Of a stretch of DNA of 64,000 nucleotides, positions 54,141 to 62,782 are shown piece after piece. A model generated the notes under the pieces. It searched no databases, was not told where the DNA came from, and saw only the letters and a program-made list of their open reading frames with translations. The position numbers and the translations under genes were made by a program. Position 1 is the first letter of the stretch. Each line of letters begins with the position of its first letter. This DNA is from Perlabentimonas gracilis (GTDB lineage Bacteria; Bacteroidota; Bacteroidia; Bacteroidales; Tenuifilaceae), in the NCBI RefSeq assembly GCF_011174675.1, contig NZ_JAANIG010000002.1, forward strand, positions 1 through 64,000, written 5' to 3'.

Positions 54141-54770
54141 ATGCAATATTTAGTAATTGAGGGGAATATTGGTGCAGGTAAAACTACACTAACCAAGATG
54201 CTGGCAGATGATTTAAATGCCAGGATAGTACTTGAACAATTTGCCGACAATCCCTTTTTGCCCAAGTTTTACAACGATCCGCAACGCTTTAGCTTCCCGT
54301 TGGAACTATCGTTTCTAGCCGAGCGCTACAAGCAGCTAAACGCCGAACTTAGAGCAAGTTCGTTGTTTCAACCCTTGCTCATTGCCGACTACTTTTTTAT
54401 GAAGTCGCTCATTTTCGCGCAGAACACATTAGCTAAGGATGAGTTCAACTTGTATCGACAAATTTTCGAGATAATTTACAGCTCCATACCCAAGCCCGAT
54501 CTTTACGTATATCTTCATGTGCCTGTAGATAGGCTAATTAGCAATATCAAAAAGAGAGGGCGTGATTATGAGCAATCCATTACCCCCGAGTACCTCGAAA
54601 CCATTCAACAAGGCTACTTCGAATTCTTTAAGCAGCATCCCGATTATAGCTTCCTGATTATAGATACATCCGAACTCGATTTTGTTGACAACCAGGACGA
54701 TTACTTGTTGATTAGATCAGCAATTTTTGATAAAAGCCATAAAAAGGGTGTTCAAAGGCTTTCTTTTTAA
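54141..54770 (+). CDS. Deoxynucleoside kinase
   Basis: This salvage enzyme phosphorylates deoxynucleosides. It shows the P-loop EGNIGAGKTTL (about 7-17), the substrate-binding LELSFLAERYKQL helix and the ERY-type lid region DLYVYLHVPVDRLISNIKKRGRDYEQ. At 209 residues it is the dCK/dGK/dNK class used by Bacteroidota instead of a viral-type thymidine kinase. It starts just after the peptidase terminator. Confidence 0.92.
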   Translation: MQYLVIEGNIGAGKTTLTKMLADDLNARIVLEQFADNPFLPKFYNDPQRFSFPLELSFLAERYKQLNAELRASSLFQPLLIADYFFMKSLIFAQNTLAKDEFNLYRQIFEIIYSSIPKPDLYVYLHVPVDRLISNIKKRGRDYEQSITPEYLETIQQGYFEFFKQHPDYSFLIIDTSELDFVDNQDDYLLIRSAIFDKSHKKGVQRLSF

Positions 54771-54821
54771 GATTTAACGCAATTTTTAATACTAAAGGTT
54801 TTCTTTTTAACAAAGAAGTAT

Positions 54822-54829
54822 TAAATTTG
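54822..54829 (+). promoter_or_regulatory. -7 box of the OmpA/TPR lipoprotein gene
   Basis: TAAATTTG matches TAnnTTTG 48 bases before the ATG; an A/T-rich -33 region lies upstream without a clean TTTG. Confidence 0.45.
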
Positions 54830-54877
54830 TGACTTGTTGACCAATAATGAAGAAACCAAATTAAACACTAATAAATT

Positions 54878-56596
54878 ATGAAAAGAATCAAATTCAATGT
54901 AATGGCACTATTTGCCATGGCAGCTATTGTTCTAAGTAGTTGTGGCGGTGTTAATAAGATGAAAGAGTTTGCTGAAGGTACTGACCTAAAAGTTACTCCA
55001 AACCCTCTAGAGGTGCATGGAAATGTGGTTAAAGGTACTGTTGAAGCAACCTTCCCCGCCAAATATTTCAACAAAAAGGCAATCCTTAAGGCTACTCCAG
55101 TTCTTGTATACGAAGGCGGTGAGCTTCCTCTTGAGCCCAAGATGCTTCAAGGTGAGGACGTGCAAGATAACCACCAAGTTATTTCATACGATGCTGGTGG
55201 ATCGGTAAGGCATGAAATTGAGTTTGAGTACAGCGACGAGATGATGAAGTCGGAGCTTGAACTTCGTTTTGTAATTATTTATAAAGGTGATGAGATTCCT
55301 TTTGAGGAGCCATACAAATTAGGAGTTGGTGTTATTGCTACTTCAAAATTTGTAGAGATCGATCCTAAGCCTATTATGCTTAAGGACAAATTCCAAAGGG
55401 TTATTCCTAAGAAAGAGGAAGCTCAGATCAACTTTGTGGTTAACCGTTCAGAGGTTCGTCGTTCAGAATTAACCAAGGACGAGATTAAAATGCTAGAGGA
55501 TTTCATTAAGGAAGCCTCAGCTCAAGAGAATCTCGAACTTAAGGGTGTTAACGTTTCGGCTTACGCTTCTCCTGAAGGCCCACTTCAACTAAACGAAAAG
55601 CTGTCTACCGAGCGAGGAAAAGGTGCTGAAAAATGGCTATCAGGCGTTTTCAAGAAAGCAAAAGTAGAAGGTGATGCTAAGGATTTCGTGTCAACTCAAA
55701 CTACTGCTGAAGACTGGGAAGGTTTCCAAAAGTTAGTTCAAGCTTCTGATATCCAAGACAAGGAACTTATTCTTCGTGTCCTTTCTATGCACTCCGACCC
55801 TGAGGTTCGTGAGAAAGAAATCAGAAATATGAGCAAAGTTTTCCTTGTGCTACAAGAGAAAATTTTACCTGAGCTTCGTCGTTCGAAAATGATTGCCAAT
55901 GTAGATGTTATTGGTTACTCTGACGAAGAACTTATGGAAATGGTTCAGAACAACAATATGGACGAACTTAATGTTGAAGAGATGCTTTACGCTGCTACTC
56001 TTTGCCAAAACGATGAGATGAAGCTTGGCGTGTACAAAAAAGCTGCTGAAGCTCATAACGATGTTCGTGCTTTCAACAACATTGGTTACATCAACCTTAA
56101 AAATGGTAACATTGCTGAGGCGAAAAGTGCTCTAGAGTCGGCCATAGGAATCGAAGCGAATAACCCTGTAGTTAAAAACAATATGGGTTGCGTTGCTCTA
56201 CTAGAAGGTGATATCGATAAGGCTCAGAACCTTTTTGTTGGCGCTACAAACGCTGGCTCAGAGGTGAAATACAACCTAGGTATTATTTCTATTATCAAGA
56301 ATCAGTACCCTGCAGCAGTTGAATACTTTGCTGGTAGCGATACCTTCAACCAGGGTCTTGCTATGCTACTTAGCAACAGGAATGATGCTGCTAAGAATAC
56401 CTTCCAAAAGGTTGACGAGGCTAAAGCTTTCTATGGCCAAGCAATCGTAGGTGCACGCATTGGCGACGAGAATATGGTTCTTAACAATCTTCGCACAGCC
56501 ATTGGAAAAGATGCCTCTCTAAAAGCGCGCGCTACTAAAGATCTAGAATTCCGTAACTACTTCCAGAATGATGCCTTTACAGCAATCGTTCAGTAG
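54878..56596 (+). CDS. Lipoprotein with OmpA-like domain and C-terminal TPR array
   Basis: The signal peptide ends in VLSSC, giving a lipoprotein. Residues about 30-165 are a beta-rich domain seen in Bacteroidota envelope proteins. Residues about 185-260 resemble an OmpA peptidoglycan-binding core (INFVVNRSEVRRSELTKDE, then VSAYASPEGPLQLNEKLSTERG), with the usual Asp/Arg ligands partly altered. The last 200 residues form TPR-like repeats (AFNNIGYINLKNGNIAEAKSAL, NNMGCVALLEGDIDKAQNLF). Codon choice is even and the terminator is strong, as for an abundant protein. Role: probably outer-membrane to peptidoglycan linkage. Confidence 0.82.
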   Translation: MKRIKFNVMALFAMAAIVLSSCGGVNKMKEFAEGTDLKVTPNPLEVHGNVVKGTVEATFPAKYFNKKAILKATPVLVYEGGELPLEPKMLQGEDVQDNHQVISYDAGGSVRHEIEFEYSDEMMKSELELRFVIIYKGDEIPFEEPYKLGVGVIATSKFVEIDPKPIMLKDKFQRVIPKKEEAQINFVVNRSEVRRSELTKDEIKMLEDFIKEASAQENLELKGVNVSAYASPEGPLQLNEKLSTERGKGAEKWLSGVFKKAKVEGDAKDFVSTQTTAEDWEGFQKLVQASDIQDKELILRVLSMHSDPEVREKEIRNMSKVFLVLQEKILPELRRSKMIANVDVIGYSDEELMEMVQNNNMDELNVEEMLYAATLCQNDEMKLGVYKKAAEAHNDVRAFNNIGYINLKNGNIAEAKSALESAIGIEANNPVVKNNMGCVALLEGDIDKAQNLFVGATNAGSEVKYNLGIISIIKNQYPAAVEYFAGSDTFNQGLAMLLSNRNDAAKNTFQKVDEAKAFYGQAIVGARIGDENMVLNNLRTAIGKDASLKARATKDLEFRNYFQNDAFTAIVQ

Positions 56597-56612
56597 TTAA
56601 GCTACATATAAG

Positions 56613-56643
56613 AAAAGGGGTGCTGCTAAGCACCCCTTTTTTA
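56613..56643. terminator. Terminator of the OmpA/TPR gene (bidirectional)
   Basis: AAAAGGGGTGCT (56613-56624) pairs with 56629-56640, a 12-bp stem with a GCTA loop and a T-run. The convergent methyltransferase gene ends inside it. Confidence 0.87.
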
Positions 56644-57180
56644 TGCATTAAACTTTACGAAGAAGTCCCAAATTACAATCCCCGCAGTTACCGAAACGTT
56701 GAACGAATGCTTTGTGCCAAACTGAGGAACCTCAATGCTTCCGTTGCAGCTATTTATAACATCCTGTGATACCCCCTTGAGTTCGTTGCCAAACACAAAG
56801 GCATACTTGCTGTTTGGCGTTGGCACAAATGACCTCAAATCGATGCTGTTTGTTGTTTGCTCCAGAGCATACACATTGTAACCATCATTCTTTAGCCGCT
56901 TAATAGATTCAACAGCACTCTCCACGTATAACCAATCCACTGATTTCTCGGCGCCTAGTGCAGTTTTATGTATTTCGGGGTGGGGCGGAGTTGCCGATAT
57001 TCCGCATAATACTATTCTCTCAACATTTAGCGCATCACAAGTTCTGAAAATTGAACCAATGTTGTTGAGACTCCTAACATTGTCGAGTACCACAACAATT
57101 GGGAATTTCGATGAATTTTTAAACTCGCTTACAGATTTTCGGTTAAGCTCCTCGATATTTAACTTGCGGTCATTAGTCAT
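56641..57180 (-). CDS. TrmH/SpoU-family RNA 2'-O-methyltransferase
   Basis: A SPOUT methyltransferase with the three family motifs: VLDNVRSLNNIGSIFRTCDAL (motif 1, catalytic Arg), KYAFVFGNELKGVSQDVI (motif 2) and IEVPQFGTKHSFNVSVTAGIVIWDF (motif 3, the knotted SAM site). At 179 residues it is a minimal enzyme without the N-terminal substrate domain of RlmB. It methylates a ribose in tRNA or rRNA; the exact target cannot be told. Confidence 0.88.
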   Translation of the reverse strand: MTNDRKLNIEELNRKSVSEFKNSSKFPIVVVLDNVRSLNNIGSIFRTCDALNVERIVLCGISATPPHPEIHKTALGAEKSVDWLYVESAVESIKRLKNDGYNVYALEQTTNSIDLRSFVPTPNSKYAFVFGNELKGVSQDVINSCNGSIEVPQFGTKHSFNVSVTAGIVIWDFFVKFNA

Positions 57181-57267
57181 TTTTAAGCGGTATAAATATG
57201 TTTATGGTTAAGTAGATTAACTTATTTTTTGTACTTTAGTTGCCACGCAAATCAAATCCTTTTTCTG

Positions 57268-58455
57268 ATGAATATCCATGAGTATCAAGCTAAAGAGTTG
57301 TTGAAACGAGCTGGGGTTTCTGTACCCGCAGGCAAAGCAGTGCACTCCGTTGAAGAGGCTGTAAATGTAGCAAAAGATATTTTCAATTCCACAGGTACAA
57401 ATGCAATTGCTGTAAAGGCTCAAATTCACGCTGGCGGAAGGGGCAAAGGGGGTGGAGTGAAAATTGCAAAAAACCTAGATGAAGTTAAGCGCTATGCCAA
57501 CGATATTTTGGGTATGACTTTGGTTACCCATCAAACTGGCCCCGATGGAAAATTGGTGAGAAAGCTGCTGGTTGAGCAGGGTATATACTACCCAGGCCCT
57601 TCGCCTGTTAAGGAGTTTTATATGAGCATCCTGCTCAATAGGGCAACAGGCCGAAATATGGTGTTGTACTCCACCGAAGGAGGTATGGACATTGAATCGG
57701 TAGCTGAGAAAACCCCTCATCTAATTTTTAAAGAGGAAATTCACCCAATGGGCATCCAGCCATTTCAGGCGCGCCGTATAGCCTTTAACCTGGGCCTTTC
57801 AGGAAAAGCGTTCTCCGAGATGGTGAAGTTTGTAACCAGCTTGTATAACGCTTACATTACTTACGACTCAACCTTATTCGAAATTAATCCAGTGTTCAAA
57901 ACATCCGACGACCTAATTTTTGCAGCCGATGCAAAGGTTAACATCGATGATAATGCTATGTACAAGCACCCTGATTTAAATGATATGAGGGATTTAGATG
58001 AGGAAGATCCCACAGAGGTTGAAGCATCTGAGTCGAATTTGAACTTCATTAAGCTCGATGGCAATGTGGGGTGTATGGTGAATGGTGCTGGATTGGCAAT
58101 GGCTACCATGGACATTATCAAGCTATCGGGAGGCGAGCCTGCCAACTTCCTCGATGTTGGAGGGACTGCAAATGCCACAACCGTAGCTGCTGGCTTTAGG
58201 ATTATCCTTAAAGATCCTGCCGTGAAGGCAATTCTTATCAATATTTTTGGTGGAATTGTTCGTTGCGACCGGGTTGCGCAAGGTGTTGTTGATGCCTACA
58301 AGGAGATTGGTGATATATCAGTACCTGTTATTGTGAGGTTACAAGGCACCAATGCTAAGGAGGGTAAAGAACTTATTGACAGTAGTGGGCTTAAGGTATA
58401 CTCGGCCATTAGCTTACAAGAGGCTGCCGATTTAGTGAAGGAACTGGTTGGGTAA
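57268..58455 (+). CDS. sucC: Succinyl-CoA synthetase beta subunit
   Basis: The ATP-grasp beta subunit of succinyl-CoA ligase. It begins MNIHEYQAKELLKRAGVSVP and has AVKAQIHAGGRGKGGGVK, FEINPVFKTSDD and the CoA-binding FGGIVRCDRVAQGVVDA end. I start at ATG 57268; the frame is open 13 codons upstream. The alpha subunit sucD is not next to it. A near -7 match (TACTTTAG) lies at 57232-57239. Confidence 0.94.
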   Translation: MNIHEYQAKELLKRAGVSVPAGKAVHSVEEAVNVAKDIFNSTGTNAIAVKAQIHAGGRGKGGGVKIAKNLDEVKRYANDILGMTLVTHQTGPDGKLVRKLLVEQGIYYPGPSPVKEFYMSILLNRATGRNMVLYSTEGGMDIESVAEKTPHLIFKEEIHPMGIQPFQARRIAFNLGLSGKAFSEMVKFVTSLYNAYITYDSTLFEINPVFKTSDDLIFAADAKVNIDDNAMYKHPDLNDMRDLDEEDPTEVEASESNLNFIKLDGNVGCMVNGAGLAMATMDIIKLSGGEPANFLDVGGTANATTVAAGFRIILKDPAVKAILINIFGGIVRCDRVAQGVVDAYKEIGDISVPVIVRLQGTNAKEGKELIDSSGLKVYSAISLQEAADLVKELVG

Positions 58456-58473
58456 ACTATACGTGAAAACAGA

Positions 58474-58514
58474 AGTAAAGGCCGTCAAGCAATTGGCGGC
58501 CTTTACTTTTTTTA
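58474..58514. terminator. Terminator of sucC (bidirectional)
   Basis: AGTAAAGGCCG (58474-58484) pairs perfectly with 58497-58507, then a T-run. The convergent DUF2892 gene stops inside it. Confidence 0.85.
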
Positions 58515-58700
58515 CTTATCTGCGGGGCACGTTTTAATGCCAAATATTGCGTAGAGCCCACAAAACCTAATAAAACCTGTTGCAATGGGGATAATAGCTA
58601 GGAGACCCCACCAGCTTTGGTAAACTATTCCTAAAATTGCAATAGCTATTCCGATAACGATCCTTATAACCATATCGGTTGTTCCAACATTTCTCTTCAT
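58512..58700 (-). CDS. Small two-helix membrane protein (DUF2892)
   Basis: A 62-residue protein with the DUF2892 pattern: MKRNVGTTDMVIRIVIGIA, then IIPIATGFIRFCGLYAIFGI and a terminal Cys. Two hydrophobic segments span the membrane. Relatives are often fused to or beside rhodanese or thioredoxin-type sulfur proteins; here it stands alone. Confidence 0.85.
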   Translation of the reverse strand: MKRNVGTTDMVIRIVIGIAIAILGIVYQSWWGLLAIIPIATGFIRFCGLYAIFGIKTCPADK

Positions 58701-58760
58701 AACTTTATCTGTTTAAAGTTTTTATATAAACAGATGAATGTGGAAAAGGTTTGAAGTGTT

Positions 58761-60029
58761 CTATTTCCAGTTAATGTCCTTGCGACTAACGGGCATAGTC
58801 ATGCACCTTGCTCCACCTCCTCCACGGGGCAGTTCACTTCCATCGAGGGTTATAAGGTATCTGTTGTAGTTGGCCAAATCTACCTTGCCGCTAATTACCT
58901 CCTTGGCACGAATTATTTCGTAGCCATGGTTGTTCATCTCTTCGGCGGTGTAATTGTTACGGCCATAGCCAATTACCTTACCTGGGCCAACCGCAAAAAA
59001 GTTAGCTCCGCTATGCCACTGCTCGCGTTCCTGAGTCCACTGGTCTTTGGTGCCACCGCATTGAATGGGTTCCAAGTCCATCCCTAGCTTTTTTAAGGCC
59101 ACAAGAATATTCTCTACATTTTTTATCTCCTTCACCTTGCAGTTCTGAACGGTAATCATAACCGTTTGGTACTTGTTGGGTCGTGTGATGAGTGGCTCAA
59201 ATATCATGCATGAATTCACATCAAGTAGTGTGAATACCATATCGAGATGGATAAATGATTCGGGTTTGTAGGGCAACTCCTGCACAACGATATGCCGCTC
59301 CCTGTTATCATTTTTTGAGCATAATCTACTTATAATAAAATCAATACCCTGAGAGGTAGTTCTGCTGCTATTGCCAATTAGCAAAATGTCATCCCTTGCT
59401 ATAAGAACGTCGCCACCCTCTATGGAGATATTTCCGTTGGTATTGTATGAGGTTGGGTTTATGGTGCTCGTTTCAAACGTGTCGGAATGGTTGAATATGG
59501 CCTCCATAATGATAGACTCTCTATCGCGAACAGGGCTAGCCATCTTACCAATGAGCACTTCATCGTACATCGAGATGGACGCATCACGGGTAAAGTAGAA
59601 GTTGTAAAGGGGCTGTAGCGCATACCTTTCGTTGCTCAAAAAGCTAGTTAGGGTATTTCTTTTCAAGGGAAGTCCCTGAATCAGCAATGTAACTAGCTGT
59701 TTCGAGGGTATAGATGCAAGTTCTTCGCGTAGGCTCATTACCCCTTCATGCTTGCAGATGGTGCCAATAAGCTCCTCGCGGGCCTGAGGTTTGCGAATTA
59801 CCTCGTAAAGTAGATCGCTAACCTGGTATGTTTTGGTAACCTTAGACAGCACACCGCTAAGCTGAGCGTACTCTTTACGTGCTACCTCTAGGTTTAGGAT
59901 ATCGCTATACAAAGCCCTATGGGCATCGTTTGGTGTCATATTCTCCACTTCAGCCCCTGGCGTATGCAGTATCACTCCTTGCAACTCGCCAACCTCGGAG
60001 TTCACATTTACTCTCATCTTGCTACTCAT
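58761..60029 (-). CDS. arcA: Arginine deiminase
   Basis: ArcA converts arginine to citrulline and ammonia, the first step of the arginine deiminase pathway that yields ATP and protects against acid. It has the guanidine-modifying fold with IEGGDVLI, the FIHLDMVFTLLD His/Asp region, CGGTKDQWTQEREQW and GGGGARCMTMP with nucleophile Cys 409. The 422 residues are normal. No ornithine carbamoyltransferase or carbamate kinase is adjacent. TATCTTTG (minus strand, 60080-60087) may be its -7 box. Confidence 0.95.
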   Translation of the reverse strand: MSSKMRVNVNSEVGELQGVILHTPGAEVENMTPNDAHRALYSDILNLEVARKEYAQLSGVLSKVTKTYQVSDLLYEVIRKPQAREELIGTICKHEGVMSLREELASIPSKQLVTLLIQGLPLKRNTLTSFLSNERYALQPLYNFYFTRDASISMYDEVLIGKMASPVRDRESIIMEAIFNHSDTFETSTINPTSYNTNGNISIEGGDVLIARDDILLIGNSSRTTSQGIDFIISRLCSKNDNRERHIVVQELPYKPESFIHLDMVFTLLDVNSCMIFEPLITRPNKYQTVMITVQNCKVKEIKNVENILVALKKLGMDLEPIQCGGTKDQWTQEREQWHSGANFFAVGPGKVIGYGRNNYTAEEMNNHGYEIIRAKEVISGKVDLANYNRYLITLDGSELPRGGGGARCMTMPVSRKDINWK

Positions 60030-60193
60030 ATGCGTTGGTTTTTAAATAAAGTGTAATAGATGTATTCACAAAGTGTTCGCAAAGATAATCCCCAAATCAA
60101 CAAAGTTAGGCAAAAATGTAGGTGTTAAGCGACAGAAATTTTTCTGTTACGTCCCTTTATTTTTTAAATAAGTTTTTTAGCGTTGTTTAAGGG

Positions 60194-60634
60194 TTAGCAC
60201 TTACAATCTGTTTTTTGGTCTAGCATATCATTGTTCGGTCGGGTAGTGTTTAAGCTAAGAATATGCACCGAAACGCCAATGGCAATAAGGATAAGAAGAA
60301 TTTGTACCCAGGGTATATGGCTTGTTAAATAAACGCTTAGCAGAATGGTGGACCACAGCAGGGCAAGCGTAAAAATTTTCACCCCCTTGCTAATGGATTT
60401 GTTTTGGATGTAATTCCGAATATAGTTTCCAAAAATTCTGTGGGTGAGGAGCCATCGATACAGGCGGGTTGAGCTACGAACAAAAAGGTATGCTGCAAGC
60501 AAAAAGAATGGAGTAGTTGGGAGTATTGGTAGCACAATGCCAATTACCCCTAGGGCAACAGACAGGATTCCTCCCAATACCATTAGGTATCGCAGGTAGG
60601 GGCTACGGATTTTTTTGGGCTTAATATCGGGCAT
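60194..60634 (-). CDS. DUF454 (YbaN-like) inner-membrane protein
   Basis: The family marks are LGGILSVALGVIGIVLPILPTTPFFLLAAYLF, RWLLTHRIFGNYIRNYIQNKSISK and three to four membrane segments. Function is unknown across bacteria. It is 25 bp downstream of the small CDGSH gene and probably its operon partner. Confidence 0.88.
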   Translation of the reverse strand: MPDIKPKKIRSPYLRYLMVLGGILSVALGVIGIVLPILPTTPFFLLAAYLFVRSSTRLYRWLLTHRIFGNYIRNYIQNKSISKGVKIFTLALLWSTILLSVYLTSHIPWVQILLILIAIGVSVHILSLNTTRPNNDMLDQKTDCKC

Positions 60635-60659
60635 TTACGAGTGAAATTCAGCCTGCCTG

Positions 60660-60860
60660 TTACTTGTTATGGGATCCGTCGCAGAATGGTTTATTCTCCG
60701 AAAGGCCACAGGCACATAGGTATATGGTGTCGGTTCCTTCGGGGGTAATTGTATCTCCGCTTACGCTGGTTAGCGTGAACTTGCCCATAACCTTTATGGG
60801 GCCATTCCTGTTTATGCGCACTTCAGTGCCTTTTATCTTGTCTTGATTTTTCGAGTTCAT
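60660..60860 (-). CDS. CDGSH iron-sulfur domain protein (mitoNEET-like, small)
   Basis: The 66-residue protein consists of a short beta part and the CDGSH cluster motif CACGLSENKPFCDGSH (three Cys and one His binding a 2Fe-2S cluster). Such proteins act in electron or iron-sulfur transfer. It lies six bases behind a larger paralogue with the same motif, so the pair is a tandem duplication or a functional couple. Confidence 0.93.
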   Translation of the reverse strand: MNSKNQDKIKGTEVRINRNGPIKVMGKFTLTSVSGDTITPEGTDTIYLCACGLSENKPFCDGSHNK

Positions 60861-60866
60861 TGCTAA

Positions 60867-61352
60867 TTATTCCTCCGGATCTTTAAAGCCAATTTTAAAG
60901 TGGTTCCCATCGCAAAAGGGCATGTTGTTAGAATGGCCGCATCGGCATAGCGAAATCATTTGCATAGATTTAAGCTCATTGCCATCCTCGCCAACAAGGC
61001 GAAATTTTCCTGAGAAAAGAAGCGGCCCATTTCGCATCACCCTAATGGCAACAGGCTTTTCCTCCTTGGGCTGTATTGTAGGTTCGTTACCCTCTTTAAC
61101 TACTTTGTGTGAACTCTCCTGGTTGTTCTTCTCCGGATCGTTCCATTTAAATGTAAGAGCGTTGGTAGGACACTGGTTAACAATATCTATAATTTCTTCG
61201 GTTGGGGCTCCCTGCATATTTATCCATGGCCTATTACGTGGATTGAAAACCGATAGCAACTTCACGTAGCAAGTAGTAGCATGCACACATTCGCCAGGTT
61301 TCCAAAACACAGTTATGTCATCACTGGAGTAACTCCGGTTATTTTTTTCCAT
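60867..61352 (-). CDS. Fusion of a divergent 4Fe-4S-type ferredoxin domain and a CDGSH domain
   Basis: Residues about 10-75 match the Fer4_19-type domain ([34 protein letters not shown] then [13 protein letters not shown]), which carries cysteines spaced for a mono-cluster. Residues about 110-160 carry a CDGSH domain ([16 protein letters not shown]). Both domains are common in one polypeptide in bacteria. It is the first gene of a three-gene set with the small CDGSH protein and DUF454. Confidence 0.92.
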   Translation of the reverse strand: MEKNNRSYSSDDITVFWKPGECVHATTCYVKLLSVFNPRNRPWINMQGAPTEEIIDIVNQCPTNALTFKWNDPEKNNQESSHKVVKEGNEPTIQPKEEKPVAIRVMRNGPLLFSGKFRLVGEDGNELKSMQMISLCRCGHSNNMPFCDGNHFKIGFKDPEE

Positions 61353-61418
61353 TAGTCAACACATATTACAAATCACTCCTCAAAAATGAGAATTAGTTCC
61401 AATTAAATCAAAAAGAAT

Positions 61419-61928
61419 TTACCTTTTGATAACAATGCAGTTGGCCAGCATATCATGCAGGGCTTGCTTTTTCTCAGTAAAACCAGCCATTATGTATCCA
61501 ATGTACACGGTGAGGTCGCTGATTATTTTAGCAAAATAACGACCAGTTGCCTGGCCAAACGAAATGCGCTCACCCATACAGTTGGTAACCTTAATGCCCA
61601 CAGCTAGTTTACCCAAAGTAGCGCCATGTTTTGATGATTCAAATAGTGCGTAGTATAGCCATCCAATAACTATGCTGAATAGCGCAAGCAGCATAATAAT
61701 GCCAACTATTACTCCAACTTTTAGCAGGTTTCCATCCGCAAGTAAATCGACTGGTTCGGATACGTTATCTAATCCCAAAGCAAAGGTTACTATTATAATT
61801 ATTGCGGGCACGGCTAAAATAAAACCCATAACGCCTAGAATTAGTTTGTCGATAATGTAGGCCGCAAAGCGTAGCCAAAATCCTGCGTACTGAATATCTT
61901 CCTGTTCTGATGCTCTCAAGGTTTCCAT
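61419..61928 (-). CDS. RDD-family membrane protein
   Basis: The RDD motifs are visible: AGFWLRFAAYIIDKLILG with Arg and Asp, and a later GATLGKLAVGIKVTN. Three hydrophobic segments (VMGFILAVPAIIIIVTFAL, VGVIVGIIMLLALFSIVIGWLYYALF and the ISDLTVYIGYIMAGF stretch) span the membrane. I start at ATG 61928 (METLRASEQ); the open frame runs 80 codons further with no family support. Function is unknown, though some RDD proteins move sodium. Confidence 0.85.
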   Translation of the reverse strand: METLRASEQEDIQYAGFWLRFAAYIIDKLILGVMGFILAVPAIIIIVTFALGLDNVSEPVDLLADGNLLKVGVIVGIIMLLALFSIVIGWLYYALFESSKHGATLGKLAVGIKVTNCMGERISFGQATGRYFAKIISDLTVYIGYIMAGFTEKKQALHDMLANCIVIKR

Positions 61929-62094
61929 AGCGTTAAGTTTTGTTAATAAAATAGGGTTATGTACGTTAATGCCCGAAAATTCATTAAAAAATCTGACATG
62001 CAAAAACTTTTTGGCATTTTTTGTGTATCTATGTGTTCTGAGCATTACAACTTTTTGCTTGTAAAAGCGTTTAAATGCACAGGGAATAGGTATT

Positions 62095-62712
62095 ATGAGA
62101 ACATTGCAGTCTATATTATTTCTTATTTTTATTTTGGTGGCTATTGCTATACCTAAAAGCCAAGCCATAGCGCAGTCGAGGCCTATTGAAAAGGATGGTT
62201 ACACATTTGTTCCCATAACGGTACTCGATGGGGACACAATTCCCAATGTGCTTATTCCTCAGGTGGTAGTTTTTCCACAGCGCAAGTTTGCTTCTAAGCG
62301 GGATTATAGGCAGTACCAACGCTTGGTAAGGAATATGAAGGTGGTATACCCTTATGCCCAAGTTGCCAAGTATAAGATATCTGAAATGGAGGTTCACTAC
62401 CGTACCCTTAAGACCGATGCTGAACGTAAAGCATACGTAAAGCAGGTTGAAAAGGAGCTGCGTGAGGAATTCGAAGATCAGCTGGTAAAGCTAACCATTT
62501 CGCAAGGAAGGCTGCTTATAAAACTTATTGATAGGGAGGTGGGCAAGACAACCTATAGCGTGATTAGGGAACTAAGGGGTGGCGTATCGGCCGTTTTTTG
62601 GCAAACAATTGCTCGGATATTTGGTTCTAACCTAAAGACGGAGTTTGATAGCGTGGGAGAGGATAAGATTCTGAACGAGATTATAATTCTATATGAGCAT
62701 GGGCTAATTTAA
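62095..62712 (+). CDS. DUF4294-domain exported protein
   Basis: A signal peptide (TLQSILFLIFILVAIAIP) is followed by the DUF4294 domain: EKDGYTFVPITVLDGDTIPNVLIP, then RDYRQYQRLVRNMKVVYPYAQ and KLTISQGRLLIKLIDREVGKTTY. The family is nearly confined to Bacteroidota and has no known function. The 205 residues are normal. A strong hairpin follows. Confidence 0.9.
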   Translation: MRTLQSILFLIFILVAIAIPKSQAIAQSRPIEKDGYTFVPITVLDGDTIPNVLIPQVVVFPQRKFASKRDYRQYQRLVRNMKVVYPYAQVAKYKISEMEVHYRTLKTDAERKAYVKQVEKELREEFEDQLVKLTISQGRLLIKLIDREVGKTTYSVIRELRGGVSAVFWQTIARIFGSNLKTEFDSVGEDKILNEIIILYEHGLI

Positions 62713-62736
62713 GAGCTTGTGTAAAGATATATCAAC

Positions 62737-62764
62737 GAAAATGCCGCTAAAGTGCGGCATTTTC
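62737..62764. terminator. Bidirectional terminator between DUF4294 and elbB
   Basis: GAAAATGCCGC (62737-62747) pairs perfectly with 62754-62764, an 11-bp stem with a 6-base loop and A/T flanks. Confidence 0.83.
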
Positions 62765-62782
62765 TGGTGTTACGGTGTGGTA

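Noticed and set aside
5413-60029. The deiminase at 6072 and arcA as one arginine pathway
   Set aside because: They lie more than 50 kb apart in unrelated contexts, and the small deiminase is of the agmatine/peptidylarginine branch, not ArcA.
61929-62168. 80-codon N-terminal extension of the RDD protein
   Set aside because: It is not RDD-like and overlaps the start of the divergent DUF4294 gene.
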